Shown here: positions 1 through 12,712 of the stretch, piece by piece
Position numbering within the stretch: the stretch's first letter is position 1
Layout of the letters: each line of letters begins with the position of its first letter
From: an uncultured SAR86 cluster bacterium
Lineage (GTDB): Bacteria; Pseudomonadota; Gammaproteobacteria; Magnimaribacterales; Magnimaribacteraceae
DNA length: 64,000 bases
Direction of reading: 5' to 3'
Assembly (NCBI GenBank): GCA_902517565.1
Contig: CABYCU010000004.1
Span: 27,514-91,513, forward strand
Notes under the pieces: generated by a model
What the model saw: only the letters and a program-made list of their open reading frames with translations
Databases searched by the model: none
Told to the model about the DNA's origin: nothing
Position numbers and translations under genes: made by a program

Positions 1-2
1 TA

Positions 3-416
3 TTAAGAGATATACTTCATCTAATTATTAGAGATGAAGCTAGACATGTAACATTTGGAGTTAATTATCTAGAAGATTTCTTGGAGAATCTATCAGATGA
101 AGAAAGAGAAGACAGGGCAATGTTTGCTTATGAGGCGTGCGTGATAAGCAAAGAAAGACTTTTTCCAACAGATGTTTTTAGAAAATTTGGTTGGGACGAA
201 GATGAGGCTAGAGAATTTTCAAATCAGGCTGGATTTGCAACGGAATTTCAAAGATTACTTTTTTCAAGGGTAGTACCTAATCTATCTAGAATTGGTTTGC
301 TTACAGAGAAAGTGAGACCTTTATATGATGAACTTGGAGTCCTTGAATTTGAATCTCATACCTCTGATGATATCTCATGGGCTGAGTTAGAAAAACCATT
401 AGATAGATCAGCTTAA
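3..416 (+). CDS. C-terminal part of a ferritin-like/di-iron protein (5' truncated by window)
   Basis: Frame is open from base 3: LRDILHLIIRDEARHVTFGVNYLEDFLENL...; the DEARHVTFG motif resembles the di-iron ligand helix of ferritin-like proteins. The ORF-track start at 81 is internal. Confidence 0.55.
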   Translation, partial: LRDILHLIIRDEARHVTFGVNYLEDFLENLSDEEREDRAMFAYEACVISKERLFPTDVFRKFGWDEDEAREFSNQAGFATEFQRLLFSRVVPNLSRIGLLTEKVRPLYDELGVLEFESHTSDDISWAELEKPLDRSA

Positions 417-510
417 TTTTCTAATCCTATTGTTCCTTAGGCAGGTTTTTGTTAACCTGTAATCCCATCGTTAAGAAGTTATTTTTTATTCAGCTTCTAA
501 TGGTCAATAG

Positions 511-2978
<2,468 letters not shown>

Positions 2979-2986
2979 GAATATTA

Positions 2987-4261
2987 ATGAAAATTAAATC
3001 TATTGATGGCTTTGAGGTTATTGACTCTAGAGGTAATCCTACAGTTGGAGCAAAGGTCAATCTAGATAATTCTATTAGCGGTATTGCCTTCGTCCCTTCT
3101 GGAGCATCTACTGGCCAACATGAAGCAAATGAAAAACGTGATGGAGACGAAAATAGATATTTAGGTAAAGGGGTCCTTAATGCGGTCAACTCTATTAAGA
3201 ATGAGATTGGATCTATATTAGAAGGTAAAGATGTAGAAGACCTCTTATCTAATGATCAACTGATGATTGATTTGGATGGTTCGGGCAATAAGAGTAATCT
3301 CGGAGCTAATGCAATCCTAGCCGTATCTATGGCTTCAGCTAAGGCTGCATCTTCTTCAAGAAACATATCTTTATATCAATTCTTAAATGAAAAATATTCA
3401 GAATTCTGCAAGGAAGAGATAGTTCCTTCATTACCAATTCCCATGATGAATATACTTAATGGAGGAGCTCACGCAGATAATCCAATCGATTTCCAAGAAT
3501 TTATGATTCAACCAAGAGGGTTTTCTTCTTTTTCTGAATCCTTAAGGGCTGGTGTTGAAATATTTCACACTCTCAAGACAATTTTAAAATCAAAAGGATT
3601 AAATACTGCAGTAGGTGATGAAGGTGGGTTTGCTCCAAATTTAAAATCAGCTGAAGAGGCTCTAGATCTTATAATGGATGCCATTAATGTAGCTGGTTAT
3701 AAGCCCGGGGATCAAGTTGCATTATGTTTAGATATTGCAGCTACAGAATTTTACGGCAACTCAGTTTATAGTCTGGAAGGTATGAATACAAAACTTAATG
3801 CTTCGGATATGATTGAATACATTCAAGAACTTTGTAAAAAATATCCAATTAGTTCTGTTGAAGATGGACTTGATGAAGATGACTGGGATGGTTGGACTGA
3901 ACTTACAAGAACATTAGGTTCCGAAGTACAACTTGTAGGGGATGATTTATTTGTAACCAATCCAACACGAATCTCAAGAGGAATAAAACAAAAATCTGCA
4001 AATGCAGTTTTGATCAAAGTAAATCAAATTGGTACTCTTGCAGAAACTTTTGAATCAGTTAGAACGTCAATCAATAATAACTTTAATACGGTTATCTCAC
4101 ATAGATCTGGAGAGACAGAAGACACATTCATAGCTGATCTAGTTGTAGGCTTGGCTTCAGGACAAATCAAAACAGGCGCACCATCTAGATCTGATAGAGT
4201 AGCAAAATATAATAGACTTTTGATGATAGAGTCGGAATCAGGCCTATGTCTAGGATCTTAA
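2987..4261 (+). CDS. eno: Enolase
   Basis: EVIDSRGNPTVGAKV, GDEGGFAPN, SHRSGETED motifs. Confidence 0.98.
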   Translation: MKIKSIDGFEVIDSRGNPTVGAKVNLDNSISGIAFVPSGASTGQHEANEKRDGDENRYLGKGVLNAVNSIKNEIGSILEGKDVEDLLSNDQLMIDLDGSGNKSNLGANAILAVSMASAKAASSSRNISLYQFLNEKYSEFCKEEIVPSLPIPMMNILNGGAHADNPIDFQEFMIQPRGFSSFSESLRAGVEIFHTLKTILKSKGLNTAVGDEGGFAPNLKSAEEALDLIMDAINVAGYKPGDQVALCLDIAATEFYGNSVYSLEGMNTKLNASDMIEYIQELCKKYPISSVEDGLDEDDWDGWTELTRTLGSEVQLVGDDLFVTNPTRISRGIKQKSANAVLIKVNQIGTLAETFESVRTSINNNFNTVISHRSGETEDTFIADLVVGLASGQIKTGAPSRSDRVAKYNRLLMIESESGLCLGS

Positions 4262-4596
4262 AAAAAATTATTAAATTTTTTAGACAAGAACCATTTTTCT
4301 TATCTTCTTTTGTGATTCTGAGCTTAATAATTGGTTTTACCCAATATCAATCTTGGTTTGGAGATCACAGCAAAAGTGAATTACGTGGTCTAAAAGAAGA
4401 GATGGCAATGATTAAATTAGAGACTGATATCATTAAGAAATACAATGAAGGACTTTCAAGAGAAAAAGAAAAATTAAATTCTGGAAAAGAAGCGATAGAG
4501 GGAGTTGCCAGAATCGAACTAGGAATGATAAAACCTGGCGAAACTTTTTATGTCTTCAAAGAAGAAAACAAAATTGAAACTTTAAAAGATAACTAA
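4246..4596 (+). CDS. ftsB: Cell division protein FtsB-like septum formation initiator
   Basis: Short protein with one N-terminal TM segment and a coiled coil, located between eno and ispD. Confidence 0.8.
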   Translation: MSRILKKIIKFFRQEPFFLSSFVILSLIIGFTQYQSWFGDHSKSELRGLKEEMAMIKLETDIIKKYNEGLSREKEKLNSGKEAIEGVARIELGMIKPGETFYVFKEENKIETLKDN

Positions 4597-4597
4597 A

Positions 4598-5290
4598 TTG
4601 ATAAATCCATTTGTAGTAATACTGCCTTGCGCTGGATCTGGATCAAGATTAGGTTCAGATACTCCTAAGCAATATATAAAAATAAATGGAAAAACTGTCC
4701 TTCAATATTCTATAGATCTTTTTTTAACCTTTGACGAATGCGTAAAGATTGTCGTAGCAATATCTGAATCAGGTCAACTCCATAAAGATTTAATAGAAAA
4801 CGGCAAGATAGATATTGTTCAAGGAGGCAAATCTCGAGCACAATCTGTAAAGCTATGCTTCAATCACTTGGTTGGTAATGGTTATATAGAAGATGTCTTA
4901 ATTCATGATGCAGCAAGACCCTGTTTAGAAAAATCTGAAGTTAAAGAATTCTTAGAACTTTTTTCATTATCAAAATACGATGGCTCTATTTTTGCTCATC
5001 ATGCAACAGATACAGTAAAAACATCTATCGATGGGAAGGTTATAGATAACACAGTAAATAGATCTCAGTTATGGCATGCTGAAACTCCGCAAATATTTAA
5101 TTCTTCTAAACTTTCTAAGGCCTACCATTATTATAAAGATGATATCTGTGACCTTACCGATGAATCTTCTCTGTTCGATAAAACAGAAGATAAAATTCAT
5201 CTATATGCTCACTCTTTCAATAACTTGAAAATCACATTTAAAGAAGACTTACAATTGGCAGAATATTTAATTAATAACATTAAGGATTAA
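4598..5290 (+). CDS. ispD: 2-C-methyl-D-erythritol 4-phosphate cytidylyltransferase
   Basis: LPCAGSGSRLGSDTPKQY and HDAARPC motifs; TTG start. Confidence 0.95.
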   Translation: MINPFVVILPCAGSGSRLGSDTPKQYIKINGKTVLQYSIDLFLTFDECVKIVVAISESGQLHKDLIENGKIDIVQGGKSRAQSVKLCFNHLVGNGYIEDVLIHDAARPCLEKSEVKEFLELFSLSKYDGSIFAHHATDTVKTSIDGKVIDNTVNRSQLWHAETPQIFNSSKLSKAYHYYKDDICDLTDESSLFDKTEDKIHLYAHSFNNLKITFKEDLQLAEYLINNIKD

Positions 5291-5294
5291 GGAA

Positions 5295-5765
5295 ATGAGA
5301 ATTGGACAGGGTTATGATGCCCATAAAATAATACCCGGATCAGGGATGACTTTAGGAGGTGTTGTAATTGAATGTAATTATTCCATTGAAGCTTATTCTG
5401 ACGGCGATATCATTATCCATTCACTTATCGATGCTTTACTCGGAGCCGCCGCATACGGTGACCTTGGAGCTATTTTTCCTTCTGATGATAAATTAATTGA
5501 AGGTATTTCTAGCACCTCCATGTTATCAACCGTATTAGAGAAAATGAAAGAAGATCAGTATAAAATAATCAACATCGATCTTACTTATATTGGACAAGTG
5601 CCTAAATTGATATCTTACCGAGAAGAAATACGCAGCAGTTTGTCAAGATTATTAGGGGTAGATATCGGAGATATAAGCTGTAAGGCAACTACCACTGATG
5701 GCTTGGGTTTTGAAGGAAAAACTGAAGGAATATCTTGTCACTGTGTTGTGCTTATAGATAGGTAA
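5295..5765 (+). CDS. ispF: 2-C-methyl-D-erythritol 2,4-cyclodiphosphate synthase
   Basis: RIGQGYDAHKI, YSDGDIIIHSLIDALLGA, KATTTDGLGFEG motifs. Confidence 0.96.
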   Translation: MRIGQGYDAHKIIPGSGMTLGGVVIECNYSIEAYSDGDIIIHSLIDALLGAAAYGDLGAIFPSDDKLIEGISSTSMLSTVLEKMKEDQYKIINIDLTYIGQVPKLISYREEIRSSLSRLLGVDIGDISCKATTTDGLGFEGKTEGISCHCVVLIDR

Positions 5766-5774
5766 AATAATCTG

Positions 5775-6545
5775 ATGCTTAAAATATTACTTTCTAATGA
5801 TGATGGATATGATGCTCCGGGGATAAAAGTGATTTTTGAAATACTCAAAGATTTTGCTGAAATCTTTGTTGTTGCGCCGGAAGTAAATCATAGTGGAGCA
5901 GGATGCTCCATAACTACCAACAAACCAATGACGGTTCAGAAACATAAAAACGGCTTTCTATCACTAACTGGAAAACCAGCTGACTGTGTCTATGTTGGTA
6001 TTCATGAGTTAGCTCCGTGGACGCCGGATATCGTTATTAGTGGAGTCAATTTAGGAGCAAATATGGGTGAAGACCTACTTTATTCAGGAACTGTTGGAGC
6101 AGCTCTGGAAGCTAGAGGGCTCAATTATCCATCTATCGCTATTTCTGCTGCTGCTTTTCATCAACCAGGTTCTCAAGATTATATGGATCCTAATTATGAA
6201 ACGGCAGCATATGTGGTTAGAGACTTACTCCACAATTATAAATTAGAAGAGATTGACTCTTCTTTAGTATTAAACATCAATACACCAAATGTAGATTTTT
6301 CAAAAGATCTCCAATATGTAATCACTACTGTCGGTACTTGGGACTCTAGAAGCCCTCCAGAAGTACAACAAGATGAAACAGGACTGAAGACATACTGGAC
6401 TACTCATAGAGATAAGCTGCCAAAAAATGAAGAAAATTCTGATATTAAGACACTTCAGGATAATAAGGTTTCCATTTCTCCTATCTTTCCTGAATTCTCA
6501 ATAAATAATAAACGAAATATCAGTTTTCAATTGGAAAAAAGATGA
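5775..6545 (+). CDS. surE: 5'-nucleotidase SurE
   Basis: ILLSNDDGYDAPGI, VAPEVNHSGAGCSIT, VISGVNLGANMGEDLLYSGTVGAA motifs. Confidence 0.96.
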   Translation: MLKILLSNDDGYDAPGIKVIFEILKDFAEIFVVAPEVNHSGAGCSITTNKPMTVQKHKNGFLSLTGKPADCVYVGIHELAPWTPDIVISGVNLGANMGEDLLYSGTVGAALEARGLNYPSIAISAAAFHQPGSQDYMDPNYETAAYVVRDLLHNYKLEEIDSSLVLNINTPNVDFSKDLQYVITTVGTWDSRSPPEVQQDETGLKTYWTTHRDKLPKNEENSDIKTLQDNKVSISPIFPEFSINNKRNISFQLEKR

Positions 6546-7225
6546 GTGTAGATAAAGAATCTTACCAAGGTCAAGGCATGACCTCTCTGCGAACAAGGCA
6601 GAGACTCATTCAAAGATTGACCGAAAAAGGCATTTCTGACGTGAGGGTCTTAGAAGCCATGAGGGACACCCCGAGACATCTTTTCTTAGACGAAGCAATT
6701 TCAAGCAGAGCTTACGAGGATTTGGCTTTACCAATTGGGTATCAACAAACAATATCCCAACCTTATGTTGTAGCTAAAATGACCGAGCACCTCATTTCTG
6801 ATGAGCGCTTGACCGCAATACCACTTAAAGACACTCTTGAAATAGGAACTGGATGTGGATATCAAACCTATTTACTTTCTATATTTTCAAAAAAAGTCAC
6901 TACCATCGAACGAATCAAACCTTTGCAAGAGAAAGCAAAAAAGACACTCGAAGAATTGAAAGTTAAAAATGTTAATTTCATATTAGATGATGGGAATGGC
7001 TTAGATAATAGAAAGTATGATGCGATTCTATCGGCTGCAGCTCCTCTAGAAGTACCCTTAAATTTAAAAGAAAGACTTAATATTGGTGGAAAATTAATAC
7101 TACCCGTTGGAGATAGTAAGCAACAAAATCTGATTTTCATCAAAAGAATAAGTAAGGATAAATATACGGAAGAAAAACTAGAAGATGTTTTATTCGTGCC
7201 CTTACTCAAAGGAGTGGTTTCATAG
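6542..7225 (+). CDS. pcm: Protein-L-isoaspartate O-methyltransferase
   Basis: TPRHLFLDEA, IGYQQTISQPYVVAKM, LEIGTGCGYQT motifs; overlaps surE stop. Confidence 0.94.
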   Translation: MSVDKESYQGQGMTSLRTRQRLIQRLTEKGISDVRVLEAMRDTPRHLFLDEAISSRAYEDLALPIGYQQTISQPYVVAKMTEHLISDERLTAIPLKDTLEIGTGCGYQTYLLSIFSKKVTTIERIKPLQEKAKKTLEELKVKNVNFILDDGNGLDNRKYDAILSAAAPLEVPLNLKERLNIGGKLILPVGDSKQQNLIFIKRISKDKYTEEKLEDVLFVPLLKGVVS

Positions 7226-7263
7226 ATTCTAGAATAAAAAAAATTACTTTTTTCTTCAAAGGT

Positions 7264-8067
7264 ATGGCTTTGGGGATTGCGGAAGTTATACCCGGTATTT
7301 CTGGAGGAACCTTAGCATTAATTTTAGGAATTTATGAAAGGCTTATAAACGCTATCCACTCTTTCGATCTTTCACTTTTACGTTCCTTGAAAGAAAGGAG
7401 AATGTCATTAGCTTGGAAGCAAGTGGATGGAAATTTTATTTTTATACTCCTTGCGGGTATGCTAATTTCAATTTTTAGTCTTTCATCAATAATTTTATTT
7501 ATCATGAAAGAGTACCCGATTGCGTTCAAATCCTTTCTCTCAGCACTTTTAATCTTTTCAGCTTTTTTAGAGCCATTAAAGCCAAAGATTTCGAAAACAT
7601 TTCTCTTGGGAATAGTAATATCTTTTATTATATGTAGTCTTCTTTATTTTTTACCAGAAAGTGAAATGACAGAAATCGATAACTGGTATTTATTCTTTTC
7701 CGGGTTTTTAGCCATAACGGCACTGGTCGTCCCTGGAATATCAGGGAGTTTTATCTTACTATTAATGGGCTCTTATTCATCTATATTAACTGCAGTTAGA
7801 GATTTCGATATTTCGATACTTATTACTTTTATTTTTGGAGCCGCTCTTGGACTGCTCACAATTGTAAGATTAATAAAGTTGTTCTATGAGAAGAAAAAAG
7901 ACTTACTGATGGCAATATTCTTTGGATTAATAGTTTTTTGTGTGCCTCTTATTTGGATTAATGAATCTGTTGATATTTTTTCATCCTTCGAAGTTACTCC
8001 ATTTTTATTTGGAATATTTCTTGGAGGTCTTTTAATCTTTTTGCTTCAAAAAGTAAGAGAAAGTTAA
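7264..8067 (+). CDS. DUF368 family membrane protein
   Basis: [25 protein letters not shown] and [15 protein letters not shown] motifs with multiple TM segments; true start uncertain. Confidence 0.82.
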   Translation: MALGIAEVIPGISGGTLALILGIYERLINAIHSFDLSLLRSLKERRMSLAWKQVDGNFIFILLAGMLISIFSLSSIILFIMKEYPIAFKSFLSALLIFSAFLEPLKPKISKTFLLGIVISFIICSLLYFLPESEMTEIDNWYLFFSGFLAITALVVPGISGSFILLLMGSYSSILTAVRDFDISILITFIFGAALGLLTIVRLIKLFYEKKKDLLMAIFFGLIVFCVPLIWINESVDIFSSFEVTPFLFGIFLGGLLIFLLQKVRES

Positions 8068-8387
8068 CGTTCAATCATTTCAAATTTACCTTGCACTTCC
8101 TTCCATTCGTCAGAATCTGGTAAAGGTTCCTTTTGCTCCACTATATTTGGCCATTCTAAGCAAAGTTCTGCATTCAGTTCTATATATTTTATTTGGTCAT
8201 CTGGCACTTCATCCTCAGAATAAATAGCCTCAATAGGACATTCTGGCTCACACAAAGCGCAGTCTATGCATTCATCAGGATTAATAACCAGCATGTTTGG
8301 TCCCTCGTAGAAACAGTCTACTGGGCATACTTCAACACAGTCTGTTAGCTTACATTTAACGCAAGCATCTCCAACAATGAAAGCCAT
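8064..8387 (-). CDS. fdxA: 7Fe/8Fe ferredoxin FdxA
   Basis: [21 protein letters not shown]...[16 protein letters not shown] cluster ligands; start taken at MAFIVGDAC rather than the ORF-track start at 8396. Confidence 0.92.
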   Translation of the reverse strand: MAFIVGDACVKCKLTDCVEVCPVDCFYEGPNMLVINPDECIDCALCEPECPIEAIYSEDEVPDDQIKYIELNAELCLEWPNIVEQKEPLPDSDEWKEVQGKFEMIER

Positions 8388-8482
8388 GTAGAACATTTTA
8401 TCAGCTAACCAATATTTCAGTAACCATCATCTAGACAAAGACATGATTTCTGTTCTAATACTTATTATTAATATTTTGTAAA

Positions 8483-8971
8483 TTGGAATTAAAAAAATTA
8501 GAAACTCTTAGTGCCGATTTGGGTGCATTGCTGCAGAAAAATGAGATGTATTTTACCGCTGCAGAGTCTTGTACAGGAGGATTACTGTCCCAGTCTATTG
8601 TGTCTGTCCCTGGAAGTTCAGCATGGTTTGGTTGTAGTTTTGTAACATATTCAAACATCTCAAAACACAAAATTCTTGGTGTTTCTAAAGAGACCTTAAA
8701 CTCATACGGGGCAGTTAGTGAAGAAGTAGTCGGGGAAATGGTTAGTGGAGCTTTGAAAGAAAGTAGGGCTAATCTTGGAGTGTCTATAAGTGGTATCGCT
8801 GGACCTGGTGGAGGATCTATAGAAAGACCGGTCGGTACAGTTTGTATAGCTTGGAAGTTAAATGATGAATCAGAAATTAAGAAGACTTTCCTATTTGAAG
8901 GAGATAGGAATCAAGTACGACATGCAACAGTCGTTAAAGCATTAGAGGGGGCTATAGCTTTATTAAAATAA
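8483..8971 (+). CDS. pncC: Nicotinamide-nucleotide amidase, CinA C-terminal domain protein
   Basis: TAAESCTGGLLSQSIVSVPGSS and SISGIAGPGGG motifs; 162 aa, only the C-terminal domain; TTG start; adjacent to recA. Confidence 0.88.
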   Translation: MELKKLETLSADLGALLQKNEMYFTAAESCTGGLLSQSIVSVPGSSAWFGCSFVTYSNISKHKILGVSKETLNSYGAVSEEVVGEMVSGALKESRANLGVSISGIAGPGGGSIERPVGTVCIAWKLNDESEIKKTFLFEGDRNQVRHATVVKALEGAIALLK

Positions 8972-8983
8972 ATTTAAATAATA

Positions 8984-8999
8984 CTGTTTATTTATACAG
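8984..8999. promoter_or_regulatory. LexA (SOS) box upstream of recA
   Basis: CTGTTTATTTATACAG matches CTG-N10-CAG, 41 bp before the recA ATG. Confidence 0.75.
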
Positions 9000-9040
9000 T
9001 ATTTTGTATAATGCGATGATATTCAAGATGGAGAAATATT

Positions 9041-10060
9041 ATGGCTCAAAAAAAGGTGACAGACATAAAAGAAGTAGATAAGTCGAAACAACTAGATAGT
9101 GCCCTAGGTCAAATTGAAAGACAGTTTGGTTCTGGCACTGTAATGCGTATGGGTGAAAAAAGGCGTGAAAAAATACCTGCTATACCAACAGGCTCTTATG
9201 GACTTGATATAGCCTTAGGAATAGGTGGACTGCCTAGAGGAAGAATAGTAGAGATTTATGGCCCTGAATCTTCTGGAAAAACAACACTCACACTTGAGGT
9301 GATAGCACAATGTCAAAAATTAGGTGGAACAGCTGCATTTATAGATGCTGAACATGCATTGGATCCTATTTATGCAGAAAAACTAGGAGTTAATGTAGAT
9401 GAGTTGCTAGTTTCTCAACCAGATACAGGAGAACAGGCTCTTGAAGTCGCTGACATAATGGTTTCATCTGGTGGAATTGATATCTTGGTTATTGATTCAG
9501 TCGCAGCTTTAGTCCCTAAGGCCGAAATAGAAGGTGAAATGGGAGACCATCATGTAGGGTTGCAAGCAAGGCTCATGTCTCAAGCTCTCAGAAAAATTAC
9601 AGGTAATGTTCAAAAATCAGGTACTTTAGTTATCTTTATTAATCAAATTAGGCACAAAATAGGAGTAATGTTCGGTAGCCCTGAAACAACGGCAGGGGGA
9701 AATGCCCTTAAATTTTATTCTTCAGTAAGAATGGACATAAGACGGATCGGTACCGTCAAAGATGGTGATGAAGCCGTAGGCAATGAAACAAGAGTTAAAG
9801 TAGTTAAAAATAAAGTATCGCCTCCTTTCAAACAGGCAGAGTTTCAAATCCTATATAACAAGGGTATAAACCGATTGGGAGAGCTAATAGATAAAGGTGC
9901 TGATCTAGATATCATAGAAAAAGCGGGAGCTTGGTATAGTTACAATGGTGAAAAAATCGGGCAAGGTAAGGCTAACTCGATCGAATTCCTTGAGCAAAAT
10001 CCTAAGCTACTCAAGACAATAGAGAAGCAAGTAATAGAGGCAATCACTAAAGAAGACTAA
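9041..10060 (+). CDS. recA: Recombinase A
   Basis: [17 protein letters not shown] Walker [33 protein letters not shown]. Confidence 0.99.
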   Translation: MAQKKVTDIKEVDKSKQLDSALGQIERQFGSGTVMRMGEKRREKIPAIPTGSYGLDIALGIGGLPRGRIVEIYGPESSGKTTLTLEVIAQCQKLGGTAAFIDAEHALDPIYAEKLGVNVDELLVSQPDTGEQALEVADIMVSSGGIDILVIDSVAALVPKAEIEGEMGDHHVGLQARLMSQALRKITGNVQKSGTLVIFINQIRHKIGVMFGSPETTAGGNALKFYSSVRMDIRRIGTVKDGDEAVGNETRVKVVKNKVSPPFKQAEFQILYNKGINRLGELIDKGADLDIIEKAGAWYSYNGEKIGQGKANSIEFLEQNPKLLKTIEKQVIEAITKED

Positions 10061-10102
10061 TTTCCCTTTCTCTTAGAGCCTATTTTGTTATAGGATTCAA
10101 TT

Positions 10103-10125
10103 GTGGCGACTATATAGGTCGCCAC
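10103..10125. terminator. Hairpin downstream of recA, possible terminator
   Basis: Perfect 8-bp stem GTGGCGAC-TATATAG-GTCGCCAC; only a short T-tract follows. Confidence 0.5.
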
Positions 10126-10149
10126 TTTCATAAAATAATAGGAGAGATT

Positions 10150-11328
10150 ATGGGAAATGCATACATAGTTGGTGCGGTAAGGACACCAGGTGGCAGAAAA
10201 AATGGAAAGTTAAGTCAATGGCATCCTACTGACTTAGGTGCATTAGTTTTGGATGAGATCGTTCAAAGGACGGGAGTTAAACCAGATTTAATAGATGATG
10301 TAATATTTGGATGTGTAAGTCAGTCAGGCGCTCAATCAGGTAATGTCGCAAGAAACGCTGTTCTAGCATCTTCTTTACCAGAATCAGTTCCTGGAACAAC
10401 TGTAGATAGACAATGCGGCTCTTCTCAACAAGCCATTCATTTTGCAGCTCAGGCAGTAATGTCCGAAACACAAGATATAGTAATTGCTGGTGGAGTAGAG
10501 GTTATGAGCCAAGTTCCTATAGGTGCAGCAATAATAGATAGTTTCAAAGCAGGACATGGTCAACCATACGGCGGTAAGGGCACTAGTGAAAGATATCCAG
10601 GTATCCAATTTAGTCAATTTACTGGAGCCGAAATGATGGCAGATAGATGGAATATGTCTAGAGAAGAATTAGACTCATTTGCATTAGCCAGTCATCAAAA
10701 GGCTGTTAATGCTACTGAAGGTGGCTACTTCGATAGAGAGATAGTTCCTGTTGAGGGAGATCTACCAAATGGTGATAAAGAAATGGTAACTATAGACGAA
10801 GGTATAAGATTTGATGCCAGCGAAGAGAGCCTTTCTGGCTTAAATACTTTATCTGAAGATGGTGTCTTAACAGCGGGTACATCCAGTCAAATATGTGATG
10901 GTGCTGCGGCAGTAATGCTTGTTAATGATGCTGGACTAAAAAAACTTGGAATAAATCCAAGAGCTAAAGTAGTTGCATTAGCTTTAGCTGGTGATGATCC
11001 TGTAATAATGCTTACAGGTCCCATACCTGCTTCAAGAACTGTTCTTGAAAAAGCTTCGATGTCCATAGAAGATGTTGATCTTTATGAAGTAAATGAAGCG
11101 TTTGCTCCGGTACCGTTAGCTTGGGCTAAAGAGTTGAATGCAGATTTAAATAAATTAAATGTAAATGGTGGTGCTATGGCATTAGGTCATCCTTTAGGAG
11201 GAACAGGCGCGAAGCTTATGACTACTCTCTTGCATGAGCTTGAGCGAAGGGAAGCTAAGTTTGGCTTACAAGCAATTTGTGAAGGCGGAGGTACTGCTAA
11301 CGCAATGATCATTGAGAGACTAAGTTAA
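10150..11328 (+). CDS. Acetyl-CoA C-acyltransferase (thiolase)
   Basis: DRQCGSSQQAIHFAAQAV, NVNGGAMALGHPLGGTGAKL, CEGGGTANAMIIE motifs. Confidence 0.95.
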   Translation: MGNAYIVGAVRTPGGRKNGKLSQWHPTDLGALVLDEIVQRTGVKPDLIDDVIFGCVSQSGAQSGNVARNAVLASSLPESVPGTTVDRQCGSSQQAIHFAAQAVMSETQDIVIAGGVEVMSQVPIGAAIIDSFKAGHGQPYGGKGTSERYPGIQFSQFTGAEMMADRWNMSREELDSFALASHQKAVNATEGGYFDREIVPVEGDLPNGDKEMVTIDEGIRFDASEESLSGLNTLSEDGVLTAGTSSQICDGAAAVMLVNDAGLKKLGINPRAKVVALALAGDDPVIMLTGPIPASRTVLEKASMSIEDVDLYEVNEAFAPVPLAWAKELNADLNKLNVNGGAMALGHPLGGTGAKLMTTLLHELERREAKFGLQAICEGGGTANAMIIERLS

Positions 11329-12599
11329 CCCTTTACTATTGATATCAGATCTTGATGAGAAACTAGCTTTGGTTTCTCATCTTGCCTTCCTTTAACTTCA
11401 ATTTCTCCTGTTTCAAGAGTTCTGTCTCCGATAATAACTGTCAATGGCATACCTATTACTTCCATATCAGTAAACTTAACCCCTGGCCTTTTATCGCGAT
11501 CATCCCACAGAACTTCTATTTCATTATCTTTAAAGAGTTGATAAATCTCTAAACACTTCTTATGGATATCATCCTTTTTCTTTGGGTTCACTTCTACTAT
11601 AGCAACCGCAAAAGGTGCTAAGGACTTAGGCCATATTATTCCCTTATCGTCATGATTTTGTTCTATTGAAGCTGCAACTATCCTAGAAGCTCCTATTCCG
11701 TAGCAACCCATCTCTGGATTTACTTCTTGATCTTCTCCTTGTATTTTTAAATTCATAACTTCAGAATATTTTTTCCCTAGTTTAAAAATGTGTCCAACTT
11801 CTATACCTTTTTTTAGCTTAAGAGAACCTTTTCCATCAGGACTAGGCTTACCATCAAGAGAATACGGGTCTTGACCCTCTTGTAGCTCATTTAAGAGTTC
11901 TGCATTTATTGCGTAATCACTTTTATCGCTAAATGCCAAAAGGTCCTCACCAGAGTCTGCTAACACATGGAATTCTTCAGAATCAGATCCTCCTATTGCT
12001 CCACTATCTGCTTTGACAACTCTGTAGTCTAAGCCCAAAGAATCAAATATCCTTACATACGCTTCTTTCATATTTGAATAACTTCTTTCTAAGCTTTCTT
12101 TATCCAGATCGAAAGAATAAGCATCTTTCATTATGAATTCTCTAGACCTCATTACACCAAATCTCGGTCTTATCTCATCACGGAATTTAGTTTGAATTTG
12201 ATATAAAGTTATGGGTAGCTGCTTGTAGCTTGTTAATAGGTTCTTGCATAAATCAGTTATTATTTCTTCATGCGTAGGACCCAAACAAAATTTGTTTTCA
12301 TGTCTATCTGAAAAAGTAAGAAGTTCTTGCCCGTATTGATTAATTCTTCCTGAATCTTCCCATAAAGAGGCTGGTTGAACCATAGGCATCAGGATCTCTT
12401 GTGCTCCTGCATTATCCATCTCGGTACGAATAATATTTTCAACCTTCTGAAGAACTTTTTTTCCCATTGGAAGCCAGTTATATATTCCAGAAGACACTTG
12501 CCTTACTAAACCTGCTCTTATCATCATTTTATGGCTGATTATCTCTGCATCAGCAGGATTTTCTCTTTGTGTGCCTAAAATAAATTGTGAAGCTTTCAT
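11325..12599 (-). CDS. proS: Prolyl-tRNA synthetase, short form without a large editing insertion
   Basis: ASGIYNWLPMGKKVLQKVENIIRTEMDNAGAQEILMPMVQPASLW, FRDEIRPRFGVMRSREFIMKDAYSF; 424 aa. Confidence 0.95.
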   Translation of the reverse strand: MKASQFILGTQRENPADAEIISHKMMIRAGLVRQVSSGIYNWLPMGKKVLQKVENIIRTEMDNAGAQEILMPMVQPASLWEDSGRINQYGQELLTFSDRHENKFCLGPTHEEIITDLCKNLLTSYKQLPITLYQIQTKFRDEIRPRFGVMRSREFIMKDAYSFDLDKESLERSYSNMKEAYVRIFDSLGLDYRVVKADSGAIGGSDSEEFHVLADSGEDLLAFSDKSDYAINAELLNELQEGQDPYSLDGKPSPDGKGSLKLKKGIEVGHIFKLGKKYSEVMNLKIQGEDQEVNPEMGCYGIGASRIVAASIEQNHDDKGIIWPKSLAPFAVAIVEVNPKKKDDIHKKCLEIYQLFKDNEIEVLWDDRDKRPGVKFTDMEVIGMPLTVIIGDRTLETGEIEVKGRQDEKPKLVSHQDLISIVKG

Positions 12600-12712
12600 A
12601 AAATTTCTTTAATAATACTAACATATAGCTAGTTTTAGAGAATCTATATAATTAAAATAGGTATAATTAAACAAAAGTCAGTAAAACACACCTTTTTATC
12701 GAGTAATCTTTT

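Noticed and set aside
442-459. CAGGTT-TTTGTT-AACCTG hairpin upstream of pyrG as terminator
   Set aside because: Short 6-bp stem, no following T-run on either strand that would make it convincing
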